A DNA stretch of 64,000 bases from Cytophaga sp. FL35 (GTDB taxonomy: Bacteria > Bacteroidota > Bacteroidia > Flavobacteriales > Flavobacteriaceae), in contig NZ_JACSOH010000003.1 of NCBI RefSeq assembly GCF_014349235.1, forward strand, positions 62,001 to 126,000, written 5' to 3'. This document shows, one piece after another, positions 35,330 to 44,594 of the stretch (within the stretch, counting starts at the first letter, position 1; every line of letters starts with the position of its first letter). The position numbers and the translations under genes are program-made. Under the pieces are notes generated by a model. The model was given only the letters and a program-made list of their open reading frames with translations. It was not told the origin of the DNA and did no database searches.

Positions 35330-36181
35330 ATGATTCGGATACTTTTCACTTACACTCTTGTGTGCTTGTATAGCTCTTTTACAATCAACGCCCAACAAAT
35401 CACATGCTCCCCAGCAGATCAAAAGGCGGTTGAAAATAAATTAACGGAGATTGATGGGATTCAGGAAGATGATTTTGGAAAAACCTTAACCGCAATTGGG
35501 AAGACTTTTCTAAAAACCCCCTATGTTGCCAAAACCCTCGAAATAGGTGATACCGAAACTTTAGTCGTTAACTTACAGGGGTTGGACTGTACCACTTACG
35601 TAGAAAACGTATTGGCATTTGGAACTCTCTTAAAACAAGGCAAATCGGATTTTGATGACTTTACAGAAGCTCTTGAAACCATTCGGTATAAAGATGGAGC
35701 GTTGAACGGCTATGCTTCCCGACTTCATTACTTTTCGGAATGGATTGTCAATAACGAAAAAAAAGGACTTATCAAGGATATAACCTCTGAAATAGGAGGT
35801 TCGGAAATTAAAAAGGACATTGACTTTATGAGTACCCATAGGGATTTATATCCTTTTTTGACAGATGATACCAACTTCGAAAAAATAAAAGCTTCCGAAA
35901 ATTATTTGAACAACCAGAGCATTTGTATGCTGCCTCAAGACCAAATTGAAGCAAACGAGCATCTCATAAAAAGTGGAGATATTATTGCGCTTACTACCTC
36001 CATTAATGGCCTGGATATTACCCATACCGGTTTTGCCACCAGAGAAAAGGATGGACGCATTCATTTGCTACATGCCTCTACAGGTTCCATGGAAGTAGAA
36101 GTTTCTAAAAAACCATTAGCGGAATACTTAAAAGGAATCAAAAAGAACACCGGTATCATGGTTGCCCGTCCACTTAGATAG
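35330..36181 (+). CDS. DUF1460 protein, N-acetylmuramoyl-L-alanine amidase-like
   Basis: 283 residues with a signal peptide (about 1-22). LQGLDCTTYVENVLAF holds the putative catalytic Cys, and DITHTGFATREKDGRIHLLH holds the His, as in the NlpC/P60-related DUF1460 fold. It would act on peptidoglycan fragments outside the inner membrane. Single gene. Confidence 0.85.
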   Translation: MIRILFTYTLVCLYSSFTINAQQITCSPADQKAVENKLTEIDGIQEDDFGKTLTAIGKTFLKTPYVAKTLEIGDTETLVVNLQGLDCTTYVENVLAFGTLLKQGKSDFDDFTEALETIRYKDGALNGYASRLHYFSEWIVNNEKKGLIKDITSEIGGSEIKKDIDFMSTHRDLYPFLTDDTNFEKIKASENYLNNQSICMLPQDQIEANEHLIKSGDIIALTTSINGLDITHTGFATREKDGRIHLLHASTGSMEVEVSKKPLAEYLKGIKKNTGIMVARPLR

Positions 36182-36304
36182 CAGTTTTACAAACCATGCA
36201 GTCTATGACCTGCTCAGCCTGGCCCAAACACTAATAGTTCTCGTTCCACGCCGAGTTCAAAAGGTAATTCGTCGGTGATTTCAATAGCTATTGTCTTTTG
36301 CTAA

Positions 36305-36333
36305 AACGAAAAAACCGACCTACGGGTCGGTTT
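36305..36333 (-). terminator. Terminator of the FN3-ThuA gene
   Basis: AAACCGACC (36312-36320) pairs with GGTCGGTTT (36325-36333) around TACG. On the minus strand it is followed by a T run. It begins 20 bases after the stop of the gene at 36353. Confidence 0.85.
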
Positions 36334-36352
36334 GATAATATCATAACGCAAA

Positions 36353-39169
36353 TTACCTTTCCAAACAATAAAGCAACCCACCTAAGAGATGTTGCCTAAA
36401 ATCAGGCTCGTCATAGGCTGAGTTGGAGTGCCCGCCAGCGGTATAAAAAACTCGGCCGCCATCATATTCTTGATACCACGAAAAAGGGTGGTATGTTCCA
36501 TTGGTTCCACCTTCATAAGAGCTTTCATCAAGCATTATCAAAGGTTTGATTCCTGAATAAATATCCTTAAAATTATACCATTCTTCAGTGCGCGTCCAAT
36601 TACCCATCAAATGAGCAGTTGAAGAATGATTCCTGTTCACGACCTCTAAATTAGCTTCCTGAATTTTTGGGTGCCCGTTAAAATAAGCACCTACTAATTG
36701 TCCGTACCAAGGCCAATCATATTCTGTATCTGTAGCGGCATGAACACCCATAAAACTTCCACCGGATTGAATGTAATTTTCAAAGGCGACCTGCTGGGTA
36801 TTGTTCAGTATATCTCCTGTAGTATTTAAAAACACCACGACTTTGTATTGTGAAAGGTTGGTGGTGTTGAAATCCCCGCTGTTTTCCGTTTGTACCACTT
36901 CAAAGTCATTGGATTGACCCAGCGCTTGAAAAGTAGCGACTCCTTTTTCTATCGAACCGTGCCTAAAACCCGCGGTTTTGGTAAAAACCAAAATTTTATC
37001 GGTTTCCGGAAGTTCTTCTGACAGGGTCATAGCAGAAACTCCTAGACTTTGACCTGATTCGTTGCCCTCCGCATCATAAGCGGTTACTTTATACCGATAG
37101 GTGGTTGCCGGAACAAGGCTCGAAATATCAAAGGCAGTAGATTGTACTGAAGCTATATTCTGATTGTTCTGATATACGTGGTAACCCGTGACTGCCGTAT
37201 CATCGGTCGAAGCTCCCCAACGTAAGCTTATGGTCGTTTGTGTGGTTTCTATGGTGGTCAAGTTTTGAGGAACACTAGGGGGAGTGTTATCCACAACTAC
37301 ATTTTCCAAGGTTGTAACTTGTAGGGTTTCGCTGGCGGTCGATATATTTTCAGCTGCATCCTTAGCTTTTACTTTAAAAGAATACTCGGCACTACTAGAT
37401 AAACCGGTTGCTTGGAAAGAAGTTCCAGAAACCTCAGCTATTTCTACCCCATTTTGATAGATTACATAGGCTGTAACCGCCACATTGTCGGTGGAGGCTT
37501 CCCAACTTAGCCCAATTGTTGTTTCGGTAACCTCATCAGCAGATACATTTTTGGGCGATGTTGGAGGTTCTTCATCCCTTGGCGAACTAACTTCCGCCAA
37601 TGTTGTTGCCTCAACGGCCAAACTTAGACCCGATTCCAATTGATTCTCACCAATTGCACTCACCGAGAATTGGTAAACGGTTTCAGGTAACAAGTCGGTC
37701 AACTTCAAGGAACTGTTGGTAACGCTCGACTTAAATTCCCCATCTTGGTACACGTTAAAACTACTAATGGCTACACTATGCTCTACCACAGTCCAACTTA
37801 ATTCAACTGCATTTGAAGTCACATTGGAAACAGTTACATCTACCGGTGCAGATGGCGCGGTTTCTTCAATGGGTGAAGGTTTTTTTTCCACTGTTGTTAC
37901 AGCAAAAGGAGCACTTGGAGGAGACTCTTTTCCATTTTCAGTAACCAAGGAAACGGTAAATTCATACGAGGTTTCCGGTGATAGGGACCTGACACCGTAA
38001 GAAGTATTGGTGGTAAAACCTATAAAGGCATCATCTTGAAATACCCGAAATTCCTTCACTGACAAAGAATCCGATGGCAATTGCCATTGTAAGGAAAGGG
38101 ATTCCGCTCCTATTTCATTTGCTGCTAAATTTTTTGGAGGTAAAGGTGCTTCTACTATAGTGTCCTTCACTTCATCCTGAAGGGTAGTGAGCTGTAGAAC
38201 TTCGGAAAAAGCAGATTCTCTTTCTTTAGTATCCCAGGCAGTAACAGAAAATCCATAAGTCCGCTGTGCCTGTAAGTCTCTAACCTGATAAAGATTGTCT
38301 TTTACAATACCCAATAAAATGGAATCTTGATATACGCCAAAAGCGGCAATTTGTAAACTATCTGCCAAAATATCCCAGGTCAGGTCAATTGAATTGGAGC
38401 CAATGTTTGAGCTTCGCAATCCTGTAGGGGGCGGTGGCGGCATGGTATCGTTAACAATTTTCAAGGGCGGCGTACTAGCCTCAACCCTATTACTTGGCTT
38501 GGTTTCTTTATCCTGACCGTCAACTGCCACAACGTAAAAGGAATAGGTGCTTTCGGGAATTAAATCATTAGCGGAATAAGTAGTCTCCTTTTGTGCGGTG
38601 ACCATGGTGGAGTCCTGATACAACCTAAACTCTTTTACAGAAGAAAGATTGGAGTCCGTAGACCAACTAAGTAGTGCTTTCGTAGCACTGATAGAATCTA
38701 CCTTTAACTTTGGGGTCAAAAGCAGAACACTATAGGGGTTTAAGCTATCCAAACTTACAGAATCCCGCACAACCGTGTCCTGTGCTTTGGTCCTTACCAA
38801 CAACTCCTCACTAAATTTTGATGTATTGCCCTCCTTATCAGTGGACCGTACCAAAAACTGATAGGACGTTTCAGGTTCAAGACTTTTGGCCACATACCGT
38901 GTAAGTGTATCTCGAAAAACTTCAATACTATCTTGATAGACCACATAGTTGGCAACTTGGGAATGATCGGTAGATTTCTCCCAGGTCACTATAGCTGACG
39001 AATCCGTAACCGTATCTGCCGACAACCGCTTTGGAGGTTGGGGAAGCACAATATTTGGCAAAACAGTGTCCTCAGGAACTACCTCCTCATCTTTTTGACA
39101 AGCAACAATGACAATGGACAATAAAAGAACAATAAGGGAAAGCAGGCCATAAAGTGGTCTTTCTTTCAT
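36353..39169 (-). CDS. Lipoprotein with seven FN3 repeats and a ThuA-like domain
   Basis: ATG 39169 gives 938 residues; the annotated upstream codon is TTG. A lipoprotein signal peptide ends LLSIVIVAC. Seven fibronectin type III repeats of about 95 residues follow (each with a W and a YxFxVxAxD-type strand), joined by linkers. The C-terminal 230 residues begin DKILVFTKTAGFRHGSIEKG and contain MGVHAATDTEYDWPWYGQLV, the ThuA (trehalose-utilization, class I glutamine amidotransferase-like) fold. The repeats probably hold the ThuA domain away from the outer membrane. Single gene with a strong terminator. The substrate is unknown; a carbohydrate is likely. Confidence 0.85.
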   Translation of the reverse strand: MKERPLYGLLSLIVLLLSIVIVACQKDEEVVPEDTVLPNIVLPQPPKRLSADTVTDSSAIVTWEKSTDHSQVANYVVYQDSIEVFRDTLTRYVAKSLEPETSYQFLVRSTDKEGNTSKFSEELLVRTKAQDTVVRDSVSLDSLNPYSVLLLTPKLKVDSISATKALLSWSTDSNLSSVKEFRLYQDSTMVTAQKETTYSANDLIPESTYSFYVVAVDGQDKETKPSNRVEASTPPLKIVNDTMPPPPPTGLRSSNIGSNSIDLTWDILADSLQIAAFGVYQDSILLGIVKDNLYQVRDLQAQRTYGFSVTAWDTKERESAFSEVLQLTTLQDEVKDTIVEAPLPPKNLAANEIGAESLSLQWQLPSDSLSVKEFRVFQDDAFIGFTTNTSYGVRSLSPETSYEFTVSLVTENGKESPPSAPFAVTTVEKKPSPIEETAPSAPVDVTVSNVTSNAVELSWTVVEHSVAISSFNVYQDGEFKSSVTNSSLKLTDLLPETVYQFSVSAIGENQLESGLSLAVEATTLAEVSSPRDEEPPTSPKNVSADEVTETTIGLSWEASTDNVAVTAYVIYQNGVEIAEVSGTSFQATGLSSSAEYSFKVKAKDAAENISTASETLQVTTLENVVVDNTPPSVPQNLTTIETTQTTISLRWGASTDDTAVTGYHVYQNNQNIASVQSTAFDISSLVPATTYRYKVTAYDAEGNESGQSLGVSAMTLSEELPETDKILVFTKTAGFRHGSIEKGVATFQALGQSNDFEVVQTENSGDFNTTNLSQYKVVVFLNTTGDILNNTQQVAFENYIQSGGSFMGVHAATDTEYDWPWYGQLVGAYFNGHPKIQEANLEVVNRNHSSTAHLMGNWTRTEEWYNFKDIYSGIKPLIMLDESSYEGGTNGTYHPFSWYQEYDGGRVFYTAGGHSNSAYDEPDFRQHLLGGLLYCLER

Positions 39170-39351
39170 TTTCAAGGGAAGGATTTAGGGTAAATACCAA
39201 GCTATAGTTTCTCGGAATACGAAGTTCTGAATTTCATCGATAAAAACGAACTTTTTATCGAATATTTTGAAAAAAACTTAAAATTACACCCAAAACACTA
39301 CCATATCATCATTAAAAAATTGATTATCAACAAGAAACGGTGAATAACCTA

Positions 39352-40242
39352 TTAGCTATTTGAAGAAGCCATTAAATATTTCTTGGGAGTAGTTCCGTAT
39401 TTCTTTTTAAATGCAGAAATAAAATGGCTAGCCGTGCTGTACCCCACTTTTAAACCAACCTCATTTACATTATGCTGGCCGGTTTCTAACATTTTACGCG
39501 CGTATTCCATCTTGTAATCAAAGAGAAAACTAAAAACAGAATCTCCATATATCTGCTTAAAACCTTCTTTTAATTTTTTCAGGGATAGTCCTATTTCATC
39601 AGATAGTTCGTTTAAGGTTGGAGGTTCTGCCATTCGTGAAATAATAATTTCCTTTGCCTTTCTAATGCGCCGTACATTATCCTCATCCACCAGAAAGGGA
39701 CATTGCTCAATATCCGCATCATCACTTTTGTTAAAGTAAAGTGCTATAAGCTCATAAACCTTCCCCTTAATATATAGTTCCTTGATAGATGGGTGCAAAT
39801 TATAATTCATGATTTGGCTCAACACCACTGCTATCGCAGGATTGACCCCCTCTTGCGAATAATATTTCTTGTCCTTGTTATCGGCACTTAAAAAGGGTAT
39901 ATAATCTGCCTCCTTTGAAAAAAGGGAGTGAAATTTTCGTATGGTCATTACCACGGATACCATCCATGAATTTGGATTAAGCTCCAGATTCATTGGTAAA
40001 TCCAGTTGCGTATTATAAAGTAAAAGGGAATTTTCCTCGGAAACCTCTAGGGCATACCTGCCTTCGTTAAATATAAACTTGGCATTACCTTTTAAACAGA
40101 AGTGAAATTGAATATAGGTACTATCAATATGCCTTACTACTTTTTGTTTTTCCAGACCATCATTTTGGATTTTCAACACAAAAAAACCATCTTCTATAAG
40201 TACCTCCTGAAATGAACCTTCAGCGACATTTTCACCTATCAT
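39352..40242 (-). CDS. AraC family transcriptional regulator (PchR-like)
   Basis: 296 residues. The N-terminal half is a cupin-like sensor (VRHIDSTYIQFHFCLKGNAK). The C-terminal AraC domain has two helix-turn-helix motifs: LNELSDEIGLSLKKLKEGFK and VNEVGLKVGYSTASHFISAF. The DNA-binding part resembles PchR-type regulators that sense iron carriers. It is divergent from hemA, with a long dyad near its own start; control of heme or iron genes is a reasonable inference. Confidence 0.85.
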   Translation of the reverse strand: MIGENVAEGSFQEVLIEDGFFVLKIQNDGLEKQKVVRHIDSTYIQFHFCLKGNAKFIFNEGRYALEVSEENSLLLYNTQLDLPMNLELNPNSWMVSVVMTIRKFHSLFSKEADYIPFLSADNKDKKYYSQEGVNPAIAVVLSQIMNYNLHPSIKELYIKGKVYELIALYFNKSDDADIEQCPFLVDEDNVRRIRKAKEIIISRMAEPPTLNELSDEIGLSLKKLKEGFKQIYGDSVFSFLFDYKMEYARKMLETGQHNVNEVGLKVGYSTASHFISAFKKKYGTTPKKYLMASSNS

Positions 40243-40264
40243 AGTTGTCGTTTTTAATTTTCAC

Positions 40265-40289
40265 TTTATTTAGAAAAGTTCTAAATAAA
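40265..40289. promoter_or_regulatory. Perfect 11-bp dyad between araC-type gene and hemA
   Basis: TTTATTTAGAA (40265-40275) is exactly mirrored by TTCTAAATAAA (40279-40289) with a 3-base spacer. It lies 23 bases upstream of the AraC-gene start. Its size and AT-rich, TTCTAAA-type arms resemble operator sites of the Fur/PerR superfamily, but the identity of the binder is not shown by the sequence. Confidence 0.55.
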
Positions 40290-40418
40290 ATCGTTAATAA
40301 GGCTTTATTTTAGGGCAAAATTACTGGTTTTCAATGTATTTATACCTAACATCTCCCAAAAAAACTTGAATCGACACTAATTGTTCCTCTAGCGTTATTT
40401 TTAACAGCAACTCCCTTT

Positions 40419-40426
40419 TATTTTTG
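40419..40426 (+). promoter_or_regulatory. -7 promoter box of hemA
   Basis: TATTTTTG matches TAnnTTTG and lies 22 bases before the hemA ATG (40448). It probably starts the hemA-hemCD transcript. Confidence 0.5.
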
Positions 40427-40447
40427 TAGCCGCTTTGTAAGCATTTC

Positions 40448-41704
40448 ATGAAAGGTTACCATATTTCCAAACATAGCTCGTTTTATACCATTGGGTTAAG
40501 CTACCTTAAAGCAGATGCAGAGGTAAGAGGAAAGTTTAGCTTAGACCCCGTTGCCATTGACCGCATTCTTATGCTGGCCAAAGCGCAAGGTATTGATGGT
40601 CTTTTGGTCACATCTACTTGTAACCGTACTGAAATCCACGGTTTTGCCCAGCATCCTTTTCAACTTATCAAGTTGCTTTGCGACAATACCACAGGCTCTG
40701 TAGAGGAGTTTCAGGAGGTCGCCTATGTATACAAGAACAATGAGGCCATTAGCCATTTGTTTAGAGTAGGCACCGGTTTGGACAGTCAGATTTTAGGTGA
40801 TTTTGAAATTATAAGTCAAATCAAACAAAGCTTTGGCAGGTCTAAAAAATTCGGAATTGCGAATCCGTTTATTGAACGCTTGTGTAATTCGGTCATTCAG
40901 GCCAGCAAGCGTATCAAAAACGAAACGGAAATATCCTCGGGGGCAACCTCCGTGGCCTTTGCTTCGGTTCGCTACATCATGGAAAACGTAGCGGATGTTT
41001 CAGAAAAAAACATTTTACTTTTTGGAACCGGTAAAATAGGCAGAAACACCTGTGAAAACCTCATTAAGCATACTAAGAACAACCATATAACCCTCATCAA
41101 CAGGACTAAGGATAAGGCAGAGAAAATAGCCGGAAAATTCAACCTTTTGGTCAAGGACTATGGAGACCTTCAAACAGAAATTAGAAATACCGATGTTTTA
41201 ATCGTTGCTACGGGTGCACAATCACCCACTATTAGCAAAGAGCTCATTTACACCAAAAAGCCTCTCTTGATATTGGACCTTTCCATTCCCAAAAATGTTT
41301 CGGACAATGTTACGGAACTGGAAAATGTAAGCTTGGTACATTTAGACCACCTCTCCCAAATTACGGATGAAAACCTGGAAAAGAGAAAGCGTTTTATCCC
41401 AGAAGCGGAGGAAATTATTGAGGAGGTAAAACATGATTTTATCCAATGGTTGGAAACCAGAAAATTTGCCCCTGTCATCAAAGCTTTAAAATTAAAGCTG
41501 AAGACTATGAAGGACGAAGAAATGGATTACCAATCTAAAAAGCTGAATGATTTTAACGAAGAGCACGCTGATGTCATCTCCAATAGAATCATTCAAAAAA
41601 TAACCAAGCAGTTCGCCAATCATCTTAAAGATGAAGATGTTGATGCGGACAGTAGCCTTGAACTTATCCAAAAAGTTTTTCAACTAGAAATAGAAACTCC
41701 ATGA
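40448..41704 (+). CDS. hemA: Glutamyl-tRNA reductase
   Basis: 418 residues, normal length. The catalytic Cys58 is in LLVTSTCNRTEI, and NADPH-binding residues are in ILLFGTGKIGRNTCENL. It reduces glutamyl-tRNA to glutamate-1-semialdehyde, the entry step of C5 heme synthesis. It overlaps hemC by 4 bases, so the two are translationally coupled. The aminotransferase for the next step (HemL) is not in this window. Confidence 0.95.
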   Translation: MKGYHISKHSSFYTIGLSYLKADAEVRGKFSLDPVAIDRILMLAKAQGIDGLLVTSTCNRTEIHGFAQHPFQLIKLLCDNTTGSVEEFQEVAYVYKNNEAISHLFRVGTGLDSQILGDFEIISQIKQSFGRSKKFGIANPFIERLCNSVIQASKRIKNETEISSGATSVAFASVRYIMENVADVSEKNILLFGTGKIGRNTCENLIKHTKNNHITLINRTKDKAEKIAGKFNLLVKDYGDLQTEIRNTDVLIVATGAQSPTISKELIYTKKPLLILDLSIPKNVSDNVTELENVSLVHLDHLSQITDENLEKRKRFIPEAEEIIEEVKHDFIQWLETRKFAPVIKALKLKLKTMKDEEMDYQSKKLNDFNEEHADVISNRIIQKITKQFANHLKDEDVDADSSLELIQKVFQLEIETP

Positions 41705-43272
41705 GTAAAGTTATCCGAATCGGTACCCGCGATAGCGAATTGGCGTTATGGCAGGCAAATACCGTAAAGGAGCAGCTTGAGGCGCTTGGGCATGAAACCA
41801 CCCTTGTTCCCGTAAAATCTACGGGAGACCTCGTGCTAGACAAACCCCTATACGAACTGGGCATAACCGGTATTTTTACCAAAACATTGGACATGGCCAT
41901 GATTAAAGGCGAAATAGACATTGCCGTTCATAGCATGAAAGACGTTCCCACTGCCCTTCCCAAAGGAATTGTTCAAGCCGCAGTTTTAGAGCGTGGCAAC
42001 CATTTTGATATTCTGGCTTTTAAGAATAACGAAGAGTTTTTGGCCCAAAGGGATGCCGTGATAGCAACAGGAAGCTTGCGAAGAAAGGCCCAATGGTTGA
42101 ATCGCTACCCTACCCATACGGTGGTAGATTTGAGGGGCAATGTCAATAGCCGATTGGAGAAACTTAAAAACAACGACTGGAACGGGGCCATTTTTGCTGC
42201 TGCGGGACTTCAACGAATTGGATTGCAACCTGAACATACCATTGGTCTCACATGGATGGTTCCCGCCCCGGCACAGGGGGCAATTATGGTAGTGGCCAAA
42301 GAAGAGGATGAATTTGTTCGTGAAGCCTGTGCAGAACTCAACCACGAAGCAACGGCCCTTTGCGTACAGTTGGAAAGAGAGTTCTTACGAATTTTAGAAG
42401 GTGGCTGTACAGCACCCATAGGTGCTCACGCTTTTATAGATAAAAACGATCAAGTAACTCTTAAGGGGGTTTTGCTCTCCTATGACGGCAAGAGAAAACT
42501 GGAAGCTGAATATTCCGCTCCACTAGGGCATCACAAGAATCTGGGAAGGGATTGTGCCAACAGTATTTTGGCACGTGGCGGTAAACTCTTGGTTAATCAA
42601 ACCCATGGGGGAACGCTTAAGACCCATATTTTCTCCACCAAAAACCTATCGCAAAACCAATTACAGCTTTTTAAACAAGGGGTCACGGTAAAAAGCGAGG
42701 ATTTTATAAAAATTAGTCCGAATAGATTACCTAAAACCCTGCTCACACAAGAGTTGGAGAATGTTATCATCACCAGCAAAAACGGAGTAGAGAGTTTGGC
42801 CACCCAAGCTCCGGACGCATTAAGGTTTAAGAATATTTACTGTGTTGGCCGAAAGACCAAAAGACTTATCGAAAAGCGCATAGGACCGGTAAAACATCAA
42901 GCCAAAGACGCTAAAGAATTGGCGAAATATTTGGTAGAATACATGGAGGGGTTGGAAGTAACCTATTTCTGTAGCAACCTCAGCATGGATGATTTACCCA
43001 ATATCCTTGAAGAAAACAACATCACCGTCAATAAGTTGGAAACCTATACAACAAAACACGCACCCTCCGAAGTTGATAAAGAAATTGAGGGAGTTTTATT
43101 TTTTAGCCCAAGCGGAGTAGAAAGTTATTTGCTCAAAAACAGACCGGATAAAACGGCTTACTGTATTGGCGAAACCACTGCCGAAGAAGCTCGTAAACAT
43201 TTTAAAAGCGTAAAAGTAGCAAAGATACCGGTAGTGGAAAGCGTGATTGAATTGGTGAACGGGGATTATTAG
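41701..43272 (+). CDS. hemC: Hydroxymethylbilane synthase fused to uroporphyrinogen-III synthase
   Basis: 523 residues, about 200 longer than HemC alone. Residues 1-310 are porphobilinogen deaminase, with the dipyrromethane-cofactor Cys236 in EGGCTAPIGAHA and the active-site segment HSMKDVPT. Residues about 335-523 look like HemD: LENVIITSKNGVESLATQ, NIYCVGRKTKRLIEKRIG, GVLFFSPSGVESYLLKN and AYCIGETTAEEARK. The fusion would make linear hydroxymethylbilane and cyclise it to uroporphyrinogen III in one chain. No separate hemD is present in the cluster. Confidence 0.92.
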   Translation: MSKVIRIGTRDSELALWQANTVKEQLEALGHETTLVPVKSTGDLVLDKPLYELGITGIFTKTLDMAMIKGEIDIAVHSMKDVPTALPKGIVQAAVLERGNHFDILAFKNNEEFLAQRDAVIATGSLRRKAQWLNRYPTHTVVDLRGNVNSRLEKLKNNDWNGAIFAAAGLQRIGLQPEHTIGLTWMVPAPAQGAIMVVAKEEDEFVREACAELNHEATALCVQLEREFLRILEGGCTAPIGAHAFIDKNDQVTLKGVLLSYDGKRKLEAEYSAPLGHHKNLGRDCANSILARGGKLLVNQTHGGTLKTHIFSTKNLSQNQLQLFKQGVTVKSEDFIKISPNRLPKTLLTQELENVIITSKNGVESLATQAPDALRFKNIYCVGRKTKRLIEKRIGPVKHQAKDAKELAKYLVEYMEGLEVTYFCSNLSMDDLPNILEENNITVNKLETYTTKHAPSEVDKEIEGVLFFSPSGVESYLLKNRPDKTAYCIGETTAEEARKHFKSVKVAKIPVVESVIELVNGDY

Positions 43273-43392
43273 AGTTAGGAGTTAGGAAAGTATAGAAAAT
43301 GACTTAAGACGTAGGACAGAAGACAAACTTCTTATCAATCAATTTTTAACCAATTAACGAGCAACGAACATCGTGTAACTATCCATAAATGA

Positions 43393-43455
43393 CATAAAAC
43401 ATAGGACATAAAACATAGGACATAGGACATAGGACATAGGACATAGGACATAGGA
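43393..43455. repeat. Heptanucleotide tandem array before hemE
   Basis: Nine 7-base units in a row: CATAAAA, CATAGGA, CATAAAA, then six perfect CATAGGA. It sits in the 287-base hemCD-hemE gap. The surrounding bases are low-complexity too: GAGTTAG is doubled at about 43272-43285, and AACGA-type repeats are at 43351-43365 and 43508-43535. The unit length is not a multiple of three and no ORF crosses it. Confidence 0.9.
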
Positions 43456-43559
43456 CAAACTACTTGATTTTTGACGAATCACCATCAAACTTCAACTATC
43501 AACAACCAACGAGTAACGAACAACGAACAACCAGCAACCACTATAAAGAACACATTGCA

Positions 43560-44585
43560 ATGATAAAAAACGATTTATTTCTTAGGGCACTGAAAGGTGA
43601 AACGGTGGAAAGACCTCCGGTTTGGATGATGAGACAAGCGGGTAGGTATTTGCCCGAGTTCATGGAAATAAAAAAGAAATACGATTTCTTTACCCGTTGT
43701 CAAACACCGGAATTGGCCTCGGAAATTACGGTGCAGCCTATACGAAGGTATGGTATGGATGCCGCTATTTTGTTTTCGGATATTTTGGTGATTCCACAGG
43801 CAATGAATATTGAGGTACAAATGAAACCTAACTTTGGTCCCTATTTGCCCAAACCTGTTCGTACAGCCAAAGATGTGGAAGAGGTTATTGTTCCCAATGT
43901 AGACGAAGCTTTGGATTATGTGATGCAAGCCATCAAGGCCACCAAGGAAAAATTGAACAATGAAATTCCATTGATCGGTTTTGCAGGTTCGCCATGGACC
44001 ATCCTATGTTACTGCGTGCAAGGGCAAGGCAGCAAAAATTTTGACAAGGCAAAAGAATTTTGTTTCACCCAACCGGTTGCCGCCCATACCATGCTCCAAA
44101 AAATAACGGAAACCACCATTGCCTATTTAAAGGCAAAAGTGAAAGCAGGTGTAAATGCCGTTCAGGTTTTTGATTCATGGGGAGGAATGCTATCTCCTGT
44201 TGATTACCAAGAATTCTCTTGGAAGTACATTCAACAAATTATAGATGCCCTAAAGGATGAAGCCCCGGTCATCGTCTTTGGCAAGGGTTGTTGGTTCGCC
44301 TTGGGAGAAATGGCAAAATCAGGTGCTTCGGCTCTAGGTGTTGACTGGACATGTTCTGCCAGAAATGCCCGTTATCTAACAGGTGGTAATATCACCTTGC
44401 AAGGAAATTTTGACCCGGCGCGTTTACTTTCCCCGCCATCGGACATTAAAAAAATGGTCACCCAAATGATCAACGAATTTGGGAAGGATAAATACATTGT
44501 TAATCTAGGTCATGGTATTTTGCCAAATATACCCGTAGAAAATGCGAGGGCTTTTGTTGAAGCGGTCAAGGAATACCAACCTTAA
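43560..44585 (+). CDS. hemE: Uroporphyrinogen decarboxylase
   Basis: 341 residues from ATG 43560; the open frame to 43464 consists of low-complexity repeat sequence and is not coding. [17 protein letters not shown] is the N-terminal signature, and [20 protein letters not shown] and QGNFDPARL further support the call. It decarboxylates uroporphyrinogen III to coproporphyrinogen III. Its leader contains or follows the heptanucleotide array. It is followed after 9 bases by a TrkH-family gene. Confidence 0.95.
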   Translation: MIKNDLFLRALKGETVERPPVWMMRQAGRYLPEFMEIKKKYDFFTRCQTPELASEITVQPIRRYGMDAAILFSDILVIPQAMNIEVQMKPNFGPYLPKPVRTAKDVEEVIVPNVDEALDYVMQAIKATKEKLNNEIPLIGFAGSPWTILCYCVQGQGSKNFDKAKEFCFTQPVAAHTMLQKITETTIAYLKAKVKAGVNAVQVFDSWGGMLSPVDYQEFSWKYIQQIIDALKDEAPVIVFGKGCWFALGEMAKSGASALGVDWTCSARNARYLTGGNITLQGNFDPARLLSPPSDIKKMVTQMINEFGKDKYIVNLGHGILPNIPVENARAFVEAVKEYQP

Positions 44586-44594
44586 GCATTGCCA

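Noticed and set aside
36232-36300. Possible tRNA or RNA gene in the gap after the DUF1460 gene
   Set aside because: No cloverleaf or T-loop-like sequence is visible; only the terminator of the FN3-ThuA gene follows.
43393-43455. Tandem units before hemE as a CRISPR or coding repeat
   Set aside because: Units are 7 bases without spacers, and the frame extending hemE upstream to 43464 is low-complexity and not coding.
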